A stretch of 35,140 bases of DNA from Verrucomicrobiales bacterium (GTDB lineage: Bacteria > Verrucomicrobiota > Verrucomicrobiia > Limisphaerales > UBA9464), in assembly GCA_005793375.1 (NCBI GenBank), contig SXSK01000062.1, forward strand, positions 1 through 35,140, written 5' to 3'. Position 1 is the first letter of the stretch; every line of letters starts with the position of its first letter. Position numbers and translations under genes: made by a program. Below are positions 26,568 to 34,907 of this stretch, piece after piece. A model generated the notes under the pieces. The model saw only the letters and a list, made by a program, of their open reading frames with translations, searched no databases and was not told the origin of the DNA.

Positions 26568-28523
26568 ATGATACCCACAGAGATGGACCTCGAAAATCAT
26601 CGGCACCCGAGCTCTGCAGCCAGCCCAGCAGTGGAATGGCTGACGATCCTGCTTCAAATCGCAGGAATCCTTTTCGTGGCGATGCACTCTGCCACCGTGG
26701 CGATGGGCGCCACGAATTCGATCGCCAAAAGTACGAATGCACCAGCCACGACAGCGCACGCCAATGTCGACTGGAAGCGTGAACGCAATTTCTGGGCATT
26801 TCGTCCACCACAACTTCAGGCGCGCCCTTCGGTCAAACGTTCCGATTGGCCGCGTCAACCGTTGGATTACTTCATTCTTTCCGCCCAGGAAAACCGTGGA
26901 TTGCAACCCACGTCATTCGCAACTCCCAGGACATGGTTCCGACGCGTGACATTCGATCTCACCGGGCTGCCACCCACGCCGGAGGCTGTGGATCAGTTTG
27001 TTCGAGACACTCAGCCGGGCTCCCGCGAGCGCGCGGTCGATCGTCTACTGCAATCGCCCGGGTTCGGAGAGCGGTTCGCCAGTCTTTGGCTGCCGTTGGT
27101 ACGCTATGCCGAGGACCAAGCTCACCAAGTCGGCGACGATTCGACTTACTTCTATCCTAATGCCTGGAGGTATCGCCAATGGATCATCCAGGCCTTTAAT
27201 CACGATCTTCCCTACGATCGTTTCCTTCAGTACCAACTCGCCGCCGACCGTATCTCCACCGCTTCGGAAGAGGACCTCGCTGCACTCGGGCTCCTGGGCC
27301 TCGGCCCCAAATACTACGATCGCGGCCGCCTGGAAGTTCAAGCTGAGGAATGGGAGGACCGAGTCGACACCGTTTGCAGAACCATGCTCGGGCTCACCGT
27401 CGCGTGTGCCCGGTGTCACGACCACAAATTCGAGCCCATCACAACCAGCGACTACTACGCACTTGCCGGCATCTTCGCCAGCACCCGCATGGTGAATCAA
27501 CGTCCGGACGGGTATGTCGAGAAAAACAATACCCCGGCCTCTCGGATGCAGCCCGACACCATGCACATTGTTTCAGAAGACAAACCGCGGGATCTCCAAG
27601 TTTTTCTCCGCGGAAATGTAAACCGCAAAGGCCCTGTCGCTGAACGCCAGTTCCTCCGTATCCTGGGGGACGATTCCACCGAGCGCTTCGTGGACGGCAG
27701 CGGGCGTCGCGAACTCGCCCTCGCCATCTCCAGCCGGGGCAATCCACTCACAGCGCGGGTATTCGTAAACCGTGTCTGGTCTGAGTTCTTAGGCAAACCC
27801 CTCGTCCTAACACCCAGCAACTTCGGTCACTCAGGTTCCAAACCATCTCATCCAGAGCTCCTCGACGACCTCGCCACGAGGTTCATGAACGAAGGTTGGT
27901 CGACCAAAAAGCTTATCCGCGAAATAGTTCTGAGCGCCACCTACGCCCAAGATTCCAAGACCGCTAGCCGATTAAACCAGACGTCCGATGAAGGAACACT
28001 CAGCGATCCGGAAAACACCTGGCTCAGCCGGATGCCCCGCCGACGCCTCGCCGTGGAACCATGGCGAGATTCCCTGCTGTTTGTCTCGGGCGAGTTGTCG
28101 CCTGCCTCGGGAGGTTCCATGGAACTGACCGACTCAAAAAACTTGCGTCGGACCATCTACGGCCGAATCAGCCGCCTCAAACTCGACGATACGCTGATGC
28201 ATTTCGATTATCCCGACGCCAATGTTCACGCCGAGAAACGCTCCACGACCACCACGGCGATGCAAAAGCTCTTCGTCCTGAATCATCCGTTTATGCTGGC
28301 CCGAGCGGAAGCCTTGGCAGTACGTTCGGCAGCGAATGGGAGGGGAGAAGACTCGGCGCGAATTCAGTGGCTGTACCAAACACTGTACGGACGCAGCGCA
28401 ACGAGGGCTGAAGCGGAGTTGGCAGAACGGTTCATCCAGGGATCCGGTGGCGATGCTGCTGAAGCCTGGCCTCGCTACGCCCACGTTCTGCTCAGTTCGA
28501 ACGAGTTTTCTTTCGTGGACTGA
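26568..28523 (+). CDS. DUF1549/DUF1553 planctomycete-type secreted protein
   Basis: About 651 residues. A hydrophobic segment near residues 24-47 (WLTILLQIAGILFVAMHSA) looks like a signal peptide or anchor. DUF1549 follows (PLDYFILSAQE, WFRRVTFDLTGLPPTPE, WRYRQWIIQAFNHDLPYDRF), including C280-x-x-C283-H284 within ARCHDHKFEPI, a c-type-haem-like motif standard in this family. DUF1553 comes after it (RELALAI, NRVWSEFLGKPLV, HFDYPDANVHAEKRSTTTTAMQKL). There is no N-terminal cytochrome domain and the linker between the two DUFs is short. The usual DUF1501 partner gene is missing. I start at the ATG at 26568, preceded by GGAAG; an ATG at 26583 is possible. Function of the family is unknown. Confidence 0.82.
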   Translation: MIPTEMDLENHRHPSSAASPAVEWLTILLQIAGILFVAMHSATVAMGATNSIAKSTNAPATTAHANVDWKRERNFWAFRPPQLQARPSVKRSDWPRQPLDYFILSAQENRGLQPTSFATPRTWFRRVTFDLTGLPPTPEAVDQFVRDTQPGSRERAVDRLLQSPGFGERFASLWLPLVRYAEDQAHQVGDDSTYFYPNAWRYRQWIIQAFNHDLPYDRFLQYQLAADRISTASEEDLAALGLLGLGPKYYDRGRLEVQAEEWEDRVDTVCRTMLGLTVACARCHDHKFEPITTSDYYALAGIFASTRMVNQRPDGYVEKNNTPASRMQPDTMHIVSEDKPRDLQVFLRGNVNRKGPVAERQFLRILGDDSTERFVDGSGRRELALAISSRGNPLTARVFVNRVWSEFLGKPLVLTPSNFGHSGSKPSHPELLDDLATRFMNEGWSTKKLIREIVLSATYAQDSKTASRLNQTSDEGTLSDPENTWLSRMPRRRLAVEPWRDSLLFVSGELSPASGGSMELTDSKNLRRTIYGRISRLKLDDTLMHFDYPDANVHAEKRSTTTTAMQKLFVLNHPFMLARAEALAVRSAANGRGEDSARIQWLYQTLYGRSATRAEAELAERFIQGSGGDAAEAWPRYAHVLLSSNEFSFVD

Positions 28524-28530
28524 CCGCCCT

Positions 28531-29037
28531 CTACCGGTTGCCAGAGGTGCCCATCAGCACGTTGAGGACAAACAGGCCGATCATCGCCAGGCAACAAACG
28601 ATCTTGCCCAGGGTTCCAGCAAGTAATCCCAGGGCAGCCCCCAGACCAGCCTTGCCCGCGTCCCGCCATTCACGGCCACTCAACGCCTCAAAAGCCGCCG
28701 CACCAAGCACCGTCCCCAAGATCAATCCCAGTGGACCCATGAACAGGCCCACGACCGCCCCGATGCCGGCCCCTAACATCCCACGCCAAGTGGCTCCAAG
28801 CTTCTTGGCACCCAGCGTGGTCGCCAAAAAATCCACGCCGAGCGAAACCACCATCATGATGGCTAGCACCCCAATTACCCACCAACTAGCCCCCCGATCC
28901 CCAAACCAAAGTTTGTGGACCAATGCCGCAATGAAAACCAACGGCGAACCTGGAAGCGCCGGTAGTGTAGCCCCCACCAAGCCGATCAACATGATCAGCA
29001 AGGCCAGCACAAACCCAATGATTTGATCGACACTCAT
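28531..29037 (-). CDS. DUF456 family membrane protein
   Basis: 168 residues, almost entirely hydrophobic with glycine-rich helices. The arrangement matches DUF456: an N-terminal IIGFVLALLIMLIGLVGATLP, the PALPGSPLVFIAALVHKLW block, a central SLGVDFLATTLGAKKLGAT, and repeated GAxxGxxxGxxG helices (GIGAVVGLFMGPLGLILGT, GLGAALGLLAGTLGKIV). An inner-membrane protein of unknown function; the repeats resemble glycine-zipper helices. It ends seven bases from the convergent DUF1553 gene and lies nine bases after the SGNH gene in the same direction. Confidence 0.85.
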   Translation of the reverse strand: MSVDQIIGFVLALLIMLIGLVGATLPALPGSPLVFIAALVHKLWFGDRGASWWVIGVLAIMMVVSLGVDFLATTLGAKKLGATWRGMLGAGIGAVVGLFMGPLGLILGTVLGAAAFEALSGREWRDAGKAGLGAALGLLAGTLGKIVCCLAMIGLFVLNVLMGTSGNR

Positions 29038-29046
29038 GGTGATACT

Positions 29047-30771
29047 TTAGTGAGTCACCTTCTCAACGAAAGTAGAATTGGCGCCATCCGTTCCCACCAC
29101 ACGGGACGGTTTCTCAGAACTAGCGCCAGTCACGACTCGAAAGAATCGCTGCCCATCGCCAATACCAAATTCATACCCCGAAATCGTTTCTGTTAATCGA
29201 TGGACATCATGGATAGGCACCCAATCGGCCTCAGGCACCAGTCGATCGCAACCTTCCAGCCTAGAACGGTCATTCAATTGCGGCCAGATCACCCAACCTT
29301 GAGAGCCGGTTCCTCGCAACGTCAACGCCGACAGAGTTTCCGGAACCGTCCAAGCACGAGTCCGTATCGAGGCATTTCCAGTCGGGCTATAGGCCACCAG
29401 TTGATTGCGTCTAGGAGCGGCGCGGGATTTTGAAAATAGACGCAGTCGATGGGGGCCATCCATCAGCCCAGCCGCCAGTGTCCACCGTCCTTCATCCCGA
29501 GCCCGTCTCAGGGTTTCGGATGTCCACCCATCTCGTCCTCGAAACAAGGCTTCCCAAGTCACTCGAAAGCCACTCTTCGGAACCAAACCGGCGCCCCGAA
29601 ATGCCGCCGAGATAAACCACTGACTCTTGTCGATAATGATTCTTCCGGAATGAGAAAGGAAGTTGGTCTCGTTGCTGCCGACTCCATCAAATCCGGTGCG
29701 GCTCCCCTCAAGTCGGAACCGAAAATTTTCCGCGTTGGGGGCAATTTCGGTGAGGGTCAACGTCCAAGTTTCTTCCAGCAATAACCCCCCTGAATCGATT
29801 CGCTGGATCGCCGGCCAATAAGTGCCTTCAACATAGGAGGTGCGACCAAAGGCAGTCGGCCCGTCTAAAGCAGAGGGTGCCCGGCCATCAATCCATACGG
29901 TCACATCACAGGCATCTGGAATATCGTGCGGGATCCAATCCACTCGAGTTCCGTGAAAATCCGCTTCGAGAACCCAAGGCGACTTGGAGTCAACCAGACT
30001 CACCTCGGCCAATCGAACCGTCGGTGTGTCGAAAGCATCTGCCCCAGGTTCGAGAGGCGGGGCTTCGAAATAGCTCAGAACAGCCGCGCTCATGACCTCA
30101 TTTCCCTCGTCATTGGGATGCGGCCAATCTCCCAACAGGTCTAATTCCTTTAGCTGATGCCGACGCAAATACGCCTTCCAGTAGCTCCGGACATCCGCCA
30201 GGCAACAGCCGTATCGGGCACACAAGGCAGGCAACCACACGGCGTTTCGATAAGCCCACCAGTCTTGAATCGCAATCTTCGATGGATCTGTTTCCTCCTC
30301 AAGCTGTCCGTTCAGGTGCAGGTGATCCGATTGCACCAAGACTTCCGCAGTGGTTTTCAGACGAAGAGTCGCCAGGAGCCGCTCGGTGTCAAACTCCTGT
30401 CCGTAGGCGTGAAGAATCACCAGATCCGGTTGCACCAGGACCACGTCGGAAGTGACTGTCTCAGCCAGTCGGTCAGCCGCGAAACCTGGGATGGCCAGGT
30501 TCTCAATCACAAACTTAATGTGCGGAAAACGAGCCCGAAGCCCTTGAGCCACCTGATTCCACCAAGGAAACAGCGTGATCGATTGCCCATAGAAAATCAC
30601 CTTGAACTCACGTGCAATTCCGGATGGCGTCCCATGGAGTATCGACGCGGTACGACTTAAAAATCGGAGGTGCAACGGCGATGGTTGGAACTCGGGAGCC
30701 TCCCGCAACCCATGGGTGGCCGGAACCCACAGCCCGAATACCACCACAACCGACAAAAAGCGGATTAGCAT
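29047..30771 (-). CDS. secreted SGNH/GDSL-type hydrolase
   Basis: 574 residues with a signal peptide (MLIRFLSVVVVFGLWVPATHG). The SGNH domain covers about 55-235. Block I is FYGQSIT with the probable nucleophile S64 and Gln in place of the usual Asp; G96 is block II; block III is atypical (HAYGQEF); block V is DWPHPND with D215 and H218. The C-terminal 330 residues are beta-rich and end in a module with FFRVVTG. It probably removes acyl groups from a secreted polymer or sugar; substrate unknown. A DUF456 gene follows after nine bases. Confidence 0.78.
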   Translation of the reverse strand: MLIRFLSVVVVFGLWVPATHGLREAPEFQPSPLHLRFLSRTASILHGTPSGIAREFKVIFYGQSITLFPWWNQVAQGLRARFPHIKFVIENLAIPGFAADRLAETVTSDVVLVQPDLVILHAYGQEFDTERLLATLRLKTTAEVLVQSDHLHLNGQLEEETDPSKIAIQDWWAYRNAVWLPALCARYGCCLADVRSYWKAYLRRHQLKELDLLGDWPHPNDEGNEVMSAAVLSYFEAPPLEPGADAFDTPTVRLAEVSLVDSKSPWVLEADFHGTRVDWIPHDIPDACDVTVWIDGRAPSALDGPTAFGRTSYVEGTYWPAIQRIDSGGLLLEETWTLTLTEIAPNAENFRFRLEGSRTGFDGVGSNETNFLSHSGRIIIDKSQWFISAAFRGAGLVPKSGFRVTWEALFRGRDGWTSETLRRARDEGRWTLAAGLMDGPHRLRLFSKSRAAPRRNQLVAYSPTGNASIRTRAWTVPETLSALTLRGTGSQGWVIWPQLNDRSRLEGCDRLVPEADWVPIHDVHRLTETISGYEFGIGDGQRFFRVVTGASSEKPSRVVGTDGANSTFVEKVTH

Positions 30772-30988
30772 CGTCTGGCGCTAGAGTGCAAATCGAGTCG
30801 GTTTCATCAAGTTTCTTATCTCATCCAGTGGAAAACCAAAACTGTCTTGACTCCCTAGAGTCATAAGTCAGAAATTCTCGCGCAGCCCACTGCAAAGACA
30901 TTAACACGCGTTCCCTATATAGATCCTAGGCATCGTTCAAACCCCAGTTTGATCCGATTGGCTTAGGCAAAACCAAGAATCGAAACCC

Positions 30989-32905
30989 ATGAATCGTTCC
31001 TCACTCGTTCAAACTCGCGGATCCACATGGATCTCACTCGCTGCCGCAGCTCTCACTGGAGTGGGCGCCCTGCAGGCCCAACTCATCTATCAGGAAGACT
31101 TCAACACCGACGGAGACGGAACGCGCTACACAACCGCGGGCCGAGGCCTCATTCTCCTGAATATCGAAAACAACAAGGAACCCTCCTACTGGACACATAG
31201 CTCGGACGTCACCAAAGCCGGTGAAATTATCGGTGTGGTGGTGCCCGCCGCAGGCCGTCGCGCCGCCCTCACCTTTCAAAGCGCCGTGCCAGAGGCGCTG
31301 CTGACCCCTGAAGCCCTCAAGCTGATCGACAACACAATTAATTGGCTTACCTCCGGTAAGAAAGGCAAGGCCATCATGTCACCAGCCGTGACCGGCGAAG
31401 GCGACCAAGTGTTATCTGCCCGGTTAACCGCGGCCGGTTATACCGTGGCCGACGATGATACGGGGGGCGGTTTGCCCGACGCCGCCACCGTAGCGCTAGC
31501 TATCTCGACCAGCGGTGGCCTGCCAGCGCCGACTCGGTTCACTCGTTATGGAGCCCCTGTGCTCACTTTCAACGGCCCGAATCACGACGATGAACTGGTC
31601 ACTAGCATCGGTTCCGCCAATTTAAACTTAGATCCAGGCGATGTCACCATTACCGACACCACCCACCCCATCGCTGCGGGTTTGCCAAAGACATTCCGTT
31701 TCGTGACCGAAGCCGTGGGTCTGGACACTGTGGGAACTACCTTGCCAGAGGGTTCCAAGGTGATTGCCACCTACAAATTCCCGAACCCCGACACCGGCGT
31801 GGAGGAGGATCGCCCACTGCTCATCGTCATCGAAAAAGGGGATAACTTGTTAGGCGGTTCATTCAAAGATTTTGAGGGGAGCGGCTACTGGGCTGGTGCC
31901 GACATGAATGAGCCCACGATTAGAGAAGATGCTTGCTGTACCAGTGAGGCCGAGCCGAGGTCGCTGACACTTAAGTCTGTGAACGTGGCCGGAAAGAAGG
32001 ATCTTCGAATCACCGTCGCGCTCGCGGCCACCGACATTGACTTCGAGACCAGCGATTTTCTCAAGATCCTCATCGATCCCGATGGAAATGGTCCGGAAGA
32101 GTTCACCCAGCTGGTTCGCTTCTCCCCACCGACCGGCAACGACAAGTACTTCACCGACGAAACAGGTGCCAATCGGCTGAGCGTCCGGTTTAGGGACGTC
32201 AGCTACCCGATTCCAGGCAACCCCACAGATCTCGTCGTCCGGTTCGAAGCGACCTCCACGTTCTTCAACGAAATTCTCGGCTTCGACAATATCCGGATTC
32301 ATTCAGGGCTGCTCGCCACGGCTAAACCACCCATCAGTGAAGTGAAGGCTGTCAAGGCAAACAATGCCCTTTCGATCAGTTGGAAGAACGGAAACAATCC
32401 TTTTGTCGTGCGTGGAGCAGCCTCGCTCGCCGGCCCATGGGTTGAACTCGTCACCACTGATGCGAACACCATCGATCTACCCCTCGGCCTGGCCACTGGC
32501 TTCTTCCAGATCGGTGAGAAAGCCGCGACTACCGTGAAACTCTTCAAAGCCTCTCTGTCCGGGGCGAACGAAGTCCCGCCGGTGAATTCCACGGCCACTG
32601 GTTACGGACTCATCGGCCTGGATGCCGCCAACAAAAAGGCAAATTACCTGGTGACTTACGAAGGGCTGTCCACGGACTTGTCTTCTGCCCATCTCCATGG
32701 TCCCGGAAGCGCCTCCCAATCCGTCGGCGTGTTGTTCGCCATTTCCCCCGGACTACCCGGGTCCAATCGCAGCGGCGCCTTCGTCGGTACGGCAACTTTG
32801 GATGATGCCAAACTTGGCGCCATCCAATCGCTCAACGCTTACTTCAACATTCATAGCACGGCCAACGGTTCGGGAGAAATTCGCGGCCAGTTGCAGAATC
32901 CATAA
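30989..32905 (+). CDS. exported protein with C-terminal CHRD domain
   Basis: 638 residues. Signal peptide in residues 1-31 (SLAAAALTGVGALQA, cleavage near LQA). The next 250 residues contain alternating Ile/Val strands and glycines (IIGVVVPAAGRRAALTFQ, APVLTFNGPNHDDE) resembling a GATase/flavodoxin-like exported domain, which I cannot assign with confidence. Around 440-500 lies an FN3-like module (ISWKNGNNPFVVRGAASL). Residues 517-637 form a CHRD domain (FKASLSGANEVPPVNSTATG, SSAHLHGPGS, NAYFNIHSTANGSGEIRGQL), named after chordin. Role unknown; probably an extracellular binding or matrix protein. No clear Shine-Dalgarno sequence before the ATG. It faces the divergent SGNH gene across a 217-base gap. 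Confidence 0.78.
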   Translation: MNRSSLVQTRGSTWISLAAAALTGVGALQAQLIYQEDFNTDGDGTRYTTAGRGLILLNIENNKEPSYWTHSSDVTKAGEIIGVVVPAAGRRAALTFQSAVPEALLTPEALKLIDNTINWLTSGKKGKAIMSPAVTGEGDQVLSARLTAAGYTVADDDTGGGLPDAATVALAISTSGGLPAPTRFTRYGAPVLTFNGPNHDDELVTSIGSANLNLDPGDVTITDTTHPIAAGLPKTFRFVTEAVGLDTVGTTLPEGSKVIATYKFPNPDTGVEEDRPLLIVIEKGDNLLGGSFKDFEGSGYWAGADMNEPTIREDACCTSEAEPRSLTLKSVNVAGKKDLRITVALAATDIDFETSDFLKILIDPDGNGPEEFTQLVRFSPPTGNDKYFTDETGANRLSVRFRDVSYPIPGNPTDLVVRFEATSTFFNEILGFDNIRIHSGLLATAKPPISEVKAVKANNALSISWKNGNNPFVVRGAASLAGPWVELVTTDANTIDLPLGLATGFFQIGEKAATTVKLFKASLSGANEVPPVNSTATGYGLIGLDAANKKANYLVTYEGLSTDLSSAHLHGPGSASQSVGVLFAISPGLPGSNRSGAFVGTATLDDAKLGAIQSLNAYFNIHSTANGSGEIRGQLQNP

Positions 32906-32924
32906 CGTCGAGCAGTTCACACTT

Positions 32925-32944
32925 TCGTCTCCGAGTGGAGGCGA
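32925..32944 (+). terminator. likely terminator of the CHRD-domain gene
   Basis: CGTCTCC (32926-32932), a GAGT loop, then GGAGGCG (32937-32943) form a 7-bp stem with one G-T pair, extended by T-A, and are followed on the plus strand by ATTTCTAA. The position 20 bases after the CHRD stop codon fits an intrinsic terminator, though the T run is short. Confidence 0.5.
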
Positions 32945-32952
32945 TTTCTAAC

Positions 32953-32993
32953 GGGCTGCGGCCGTGTCTTCCGTGTGCGACACGCCGCAGCCC
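32953..32993. terminator. strong stem-loop between convergent genes
   Basis: GGGCTGCGGCCGTGTC (32953-32968) pairs with GACACGCCGCAGCCC (32979-32993) over 15 bp with one bulged C and a 10-base loop. No T run follows on either strand, so it may act as a bidirectional transcription barrier or as an RNA-stabilising 3' hairpin rather than a classic terminator. Confidence 0.4.
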
Positions 32994-33010
32994 CACGAGT
33001 AACGTTTGGT

Positions 33011-33658
33011 TTAGTAGGCCAAGGAATCGGCTTGGTCCGGGGTGACCAAACGATACTCGCGATCAAACCATTGGCGAACCGTGACGGGTATTGGTCCATT
33101 CGGTTCATCCGCACTCGTGGGCTTCGGCAAAATGGCCAGATCGATGGCACCGTTGCGGAGCATCTCCTTGTAGCCGGGTATGTGCGCAGACAAGACTACC
33201 AAGCGCACCTTGACCTGGCGTAAGGCTACCACGTCGTCTGGCCCCAAGGGAGGACACGGCATAAACAAAACCAGCGCACCCGGCGTGGGTGCCTGTTGGG
33301 CGATCCGGCGTAACTGATCGTGAGGGACGGCACCCCCACCCGCCATTCGCGCCATGGGATCCAATCGGATGCTCTCAACTCGATTCACAGTGGCTTGGCC
33401 TGATCTTTTCAGCGCGACTTGGAAGGCCGCAAGTTGGGTCTCAAGCACCGCATCTTTGCCTTCAGATGTGTCCTCCACGACAAGAGTGATCGTCCCACGA
33501 TGCCCGATCAGTTTGGAGACCTCTTCGGCGGCGATTTCACCCAAGGCCTGATACGGCCCCATTTCAATACGCGGCGCATTGCTCTTCCAGTACCAACCGA
33601 TACCGAGCAGAATTCCGGTCAGGGCAACCAAGAGGGCGATGGATCGGCGATCTTCCAT
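33011..33658 (-). CDS. membrane-anchored periplasmic protein, binding-protein-like
   Basis: 215 residues. Residues 6-24 (SIALLVALTGILLGIGWYW) form an N-terminal anchor. The rest is alpha/beta: a strand-helix pattern (TITLVVEDTSEG, ALVLFMPCPPLGPDDVV, VRLVVLSAHIPGYKEMLR, IDLAILPKP) suggests a periplasmic binding-protein-like fold, but I recognise no named family. It starts nine bases after the pseudopilin gene stop codon, so both probably share a transcript. The C-terminal VTVRQWFDREYRLVTPDQ ends without a second anchor. Confidence 0.55.
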   Translation of the reverse strand: MEDRRSIALLVALTGILLGIGWYWKSNAPRIEMGPYQALGEIAAEEVSKLIGHRGTITLVVEDTSEGKDAVLETQLAAFQVALKRSGQATVNRVESIRLDPMARMAGGGAVPHDQLRRIAQQAPTPGALVLFMPCPPLGPDDVVALRQVKVRLVVLSAHIPGYKEMLRNGAIDLAILPKPTSADEPNGPIPVTVRQWFDREYRLVTPDQADSLAY

Positions 33659-33667
33659 TATTCGTCG

Positions 33668-34432
33668 CTATTCTCGATCCCAGAGCCAACGCGGGTCGTA
33701 TTTTTCATTGCCACCCAACCAACCACTGCCAGTAGCATTCTGACCATTGGCGTCTTTACCGGGGAAAAACTGCAGACCAAGGATGCTAACCCCCCGGGCT
33801 TCGGCATGTCCGTCGACAAAACCAAGATTGCCGGAACGACCATGTCGGTTGACGGGACGCTGTGGTTCAGAATCGTAGTAACCAATGTTGGTAGGCGTGC
33901 GCCAGTAAAGGAATTGTGCCTTGGGCTTTTCGACCCACCGATTCGGGTCCTTTTCTCGAATGTTAGAAATCAAACCAGCGTCGGCAATCGGGACCGATTC
34001 ACTAGGCTTTTTGACCTGGGCCATTTTAGGTCGGGAATCATTTCGCCACGCCGTGAGCTCCGGATGATTCATGGCGATGCCAAACCCATTCCCCGCAGTC
34101 GGACACGCGATGACGTTGGTTCCAGCGAGAGAAGACCGCATCAGGTCAACCCACCAAGTGACTTCGCCCGGAAATAATGCGTTGGTCGGCGCACGGTTGA
34201 ATAGGTAGAGCGTGACGATCTCGTCCCGATTATCCTCGCCGTAAATAAAGTAGGCGAGGCCCATCTGTTTGACATTGCTGAGGCATCGGGCGCCACGGGC
34301 TTTTTCCTTGGCTTTCGAGAGGGCAGGTAGCAACAGACTGGCAAGGATTGCAATGATGGCGATGACAACCAGCAACTCGATGAGCGTAAATCCATCACCG
34401 TGGCGGCGGAAACGAAACGTCGGCTTTCTCAT
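33668..34432 (-). CDS. type II secretion-like pseudopilin, H-X9-DG family
   Basis: 254 residues. The prepilin peptidase site is G14-F15 in a basic leader (RRHGDG), followed by [24 protein letters not shown], with Glu at mature position 5. The body is the H-X9-DG type common in Planctomycetota and Verrucomicrobiota: H197, then nine residues, then D207-G208 in [17 protein letters not shown]. These are minor-pilin-like proteins of a type II secretion/type IV pilus assembly, many per genome, of unclear cargo. AGGAGA lies nine bases before the ATG. No secretion machinery genes are nearby. Confidence 0.85.
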   Translation of the reverse strand: MRKPTFRFRRHGDGFTLIELLVVIAIIAILASLLLPALSKAKEKARGARCLSNVKQMGLAYFIYGEDNRDEIVTLYLFNRAPTNALFPGEVTWWVDLMRSSLAGTNVIACPTAGNGFGIAMNHPELTAWRNDSRPKMAQVKKPSESVPIADAGLISNIREKDPNRWVEKPKAQFLYWRTPTNIGYYDSEPQRPVNRHGRSGNLGFVDGHAEARGVSILGLQFFPGKDANGQNATGSGWLGGNEKYDPRWLWDRE

Positions 34433-34706
34433 GTATCGAATCTCCTGAGCTCAATCACCCCGGCTTCACGGACACGAAACGAGCCAGTATGCACCTCGGA
34501 GGTCCTAACTGGGGTTAACTGGCTGAGCAATTGAGATCTTCGCTACCCGAGTTGTGAACACGAAGCAAGCTTCGTGTCGCATTTAAGTGGCTAGCCCACG
34601 ACGCGGTGGCAGGATGGGTTAGGTGTCAACACACCCCCGCAATCGTCAAAAGTGGACTTACCCTCGAAATGAACGACCCCGAGGGCCTGACAAACACCAA
34701 AACGGA
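34433..34706. other. intergenic region with a stem-loop
   Basis: A 274-base non-coding gap between the pseudopilin start and the 66-residue gene. A 9-bp stem, ACACGAAGC and GCTTCGTGT (34558-34577) with an AA loop, is the only strong structure. It could end transcription of the 66-residue gene, but no T run follows on the minus strand. A degenerate repeat TAACTGGGGTTAACTGG lies near 34509-34525. No tRNA or other RNA gene was recognised. Confidence 0.3.
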
Positions 34707-34907
34707 TCAACACGGCTGGTGTCCCCAATCGTTCTCTTTTAGTTCCTTTTCGAAGCGCGCCATCTGTTCTTCCGCCGTCAATGTGTCAACCTCGCTCCCT
34801 GGCTTGATACCAGAGGTGGCCGAAGCGGTCTCAGGCGAACATTGGGGGGAGTCCGCGTCCGGATCAGCGACCTGACCCGACCGTGATTTAGGTGGCTCTT
34901 CGCTCAT
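34707..34907 (-). CDS. small protein, DWGHQPC C-terminus
   Basis: 66 residues from the ATG at 34907. The N-terminal half is Pro/Ser/Asp-rich and probably disordered (SEEPPKSRSGQVADPDADS). The end has a helix TAEEQMARFEKELKENDW and finishes GHQPC. A short acidic helix with a fixed C-terminal Cys suggests a small conserved protein of this phylum, but that is memory of a pattern, not a database result. No function can be given. Upstream in-frame codons exist to 35021 without support. Confidence 0.45.
   Translation of the reverse strand: MSEEPPKSRSGQVADPDADSPQCSPETASATSGIKPGSEVDTLTAEEQMARFEKELKENDWGHQPC

Noticed and set aside
30772-30988. Promoters in the divergent SGNH/CHRD gap
   Set aside because: TTGACT and TATATA-like hexamers occur, but no pair has proper spacing, so no promoter is called.
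33419-34177. 252-codon plus-strand frame opposite the pseudopilin and its partner
   Set aside because: The minus strand has clear prepilin and H-X9-DG motifs; the plus frame is unfamiliar and spans two opposing genes.
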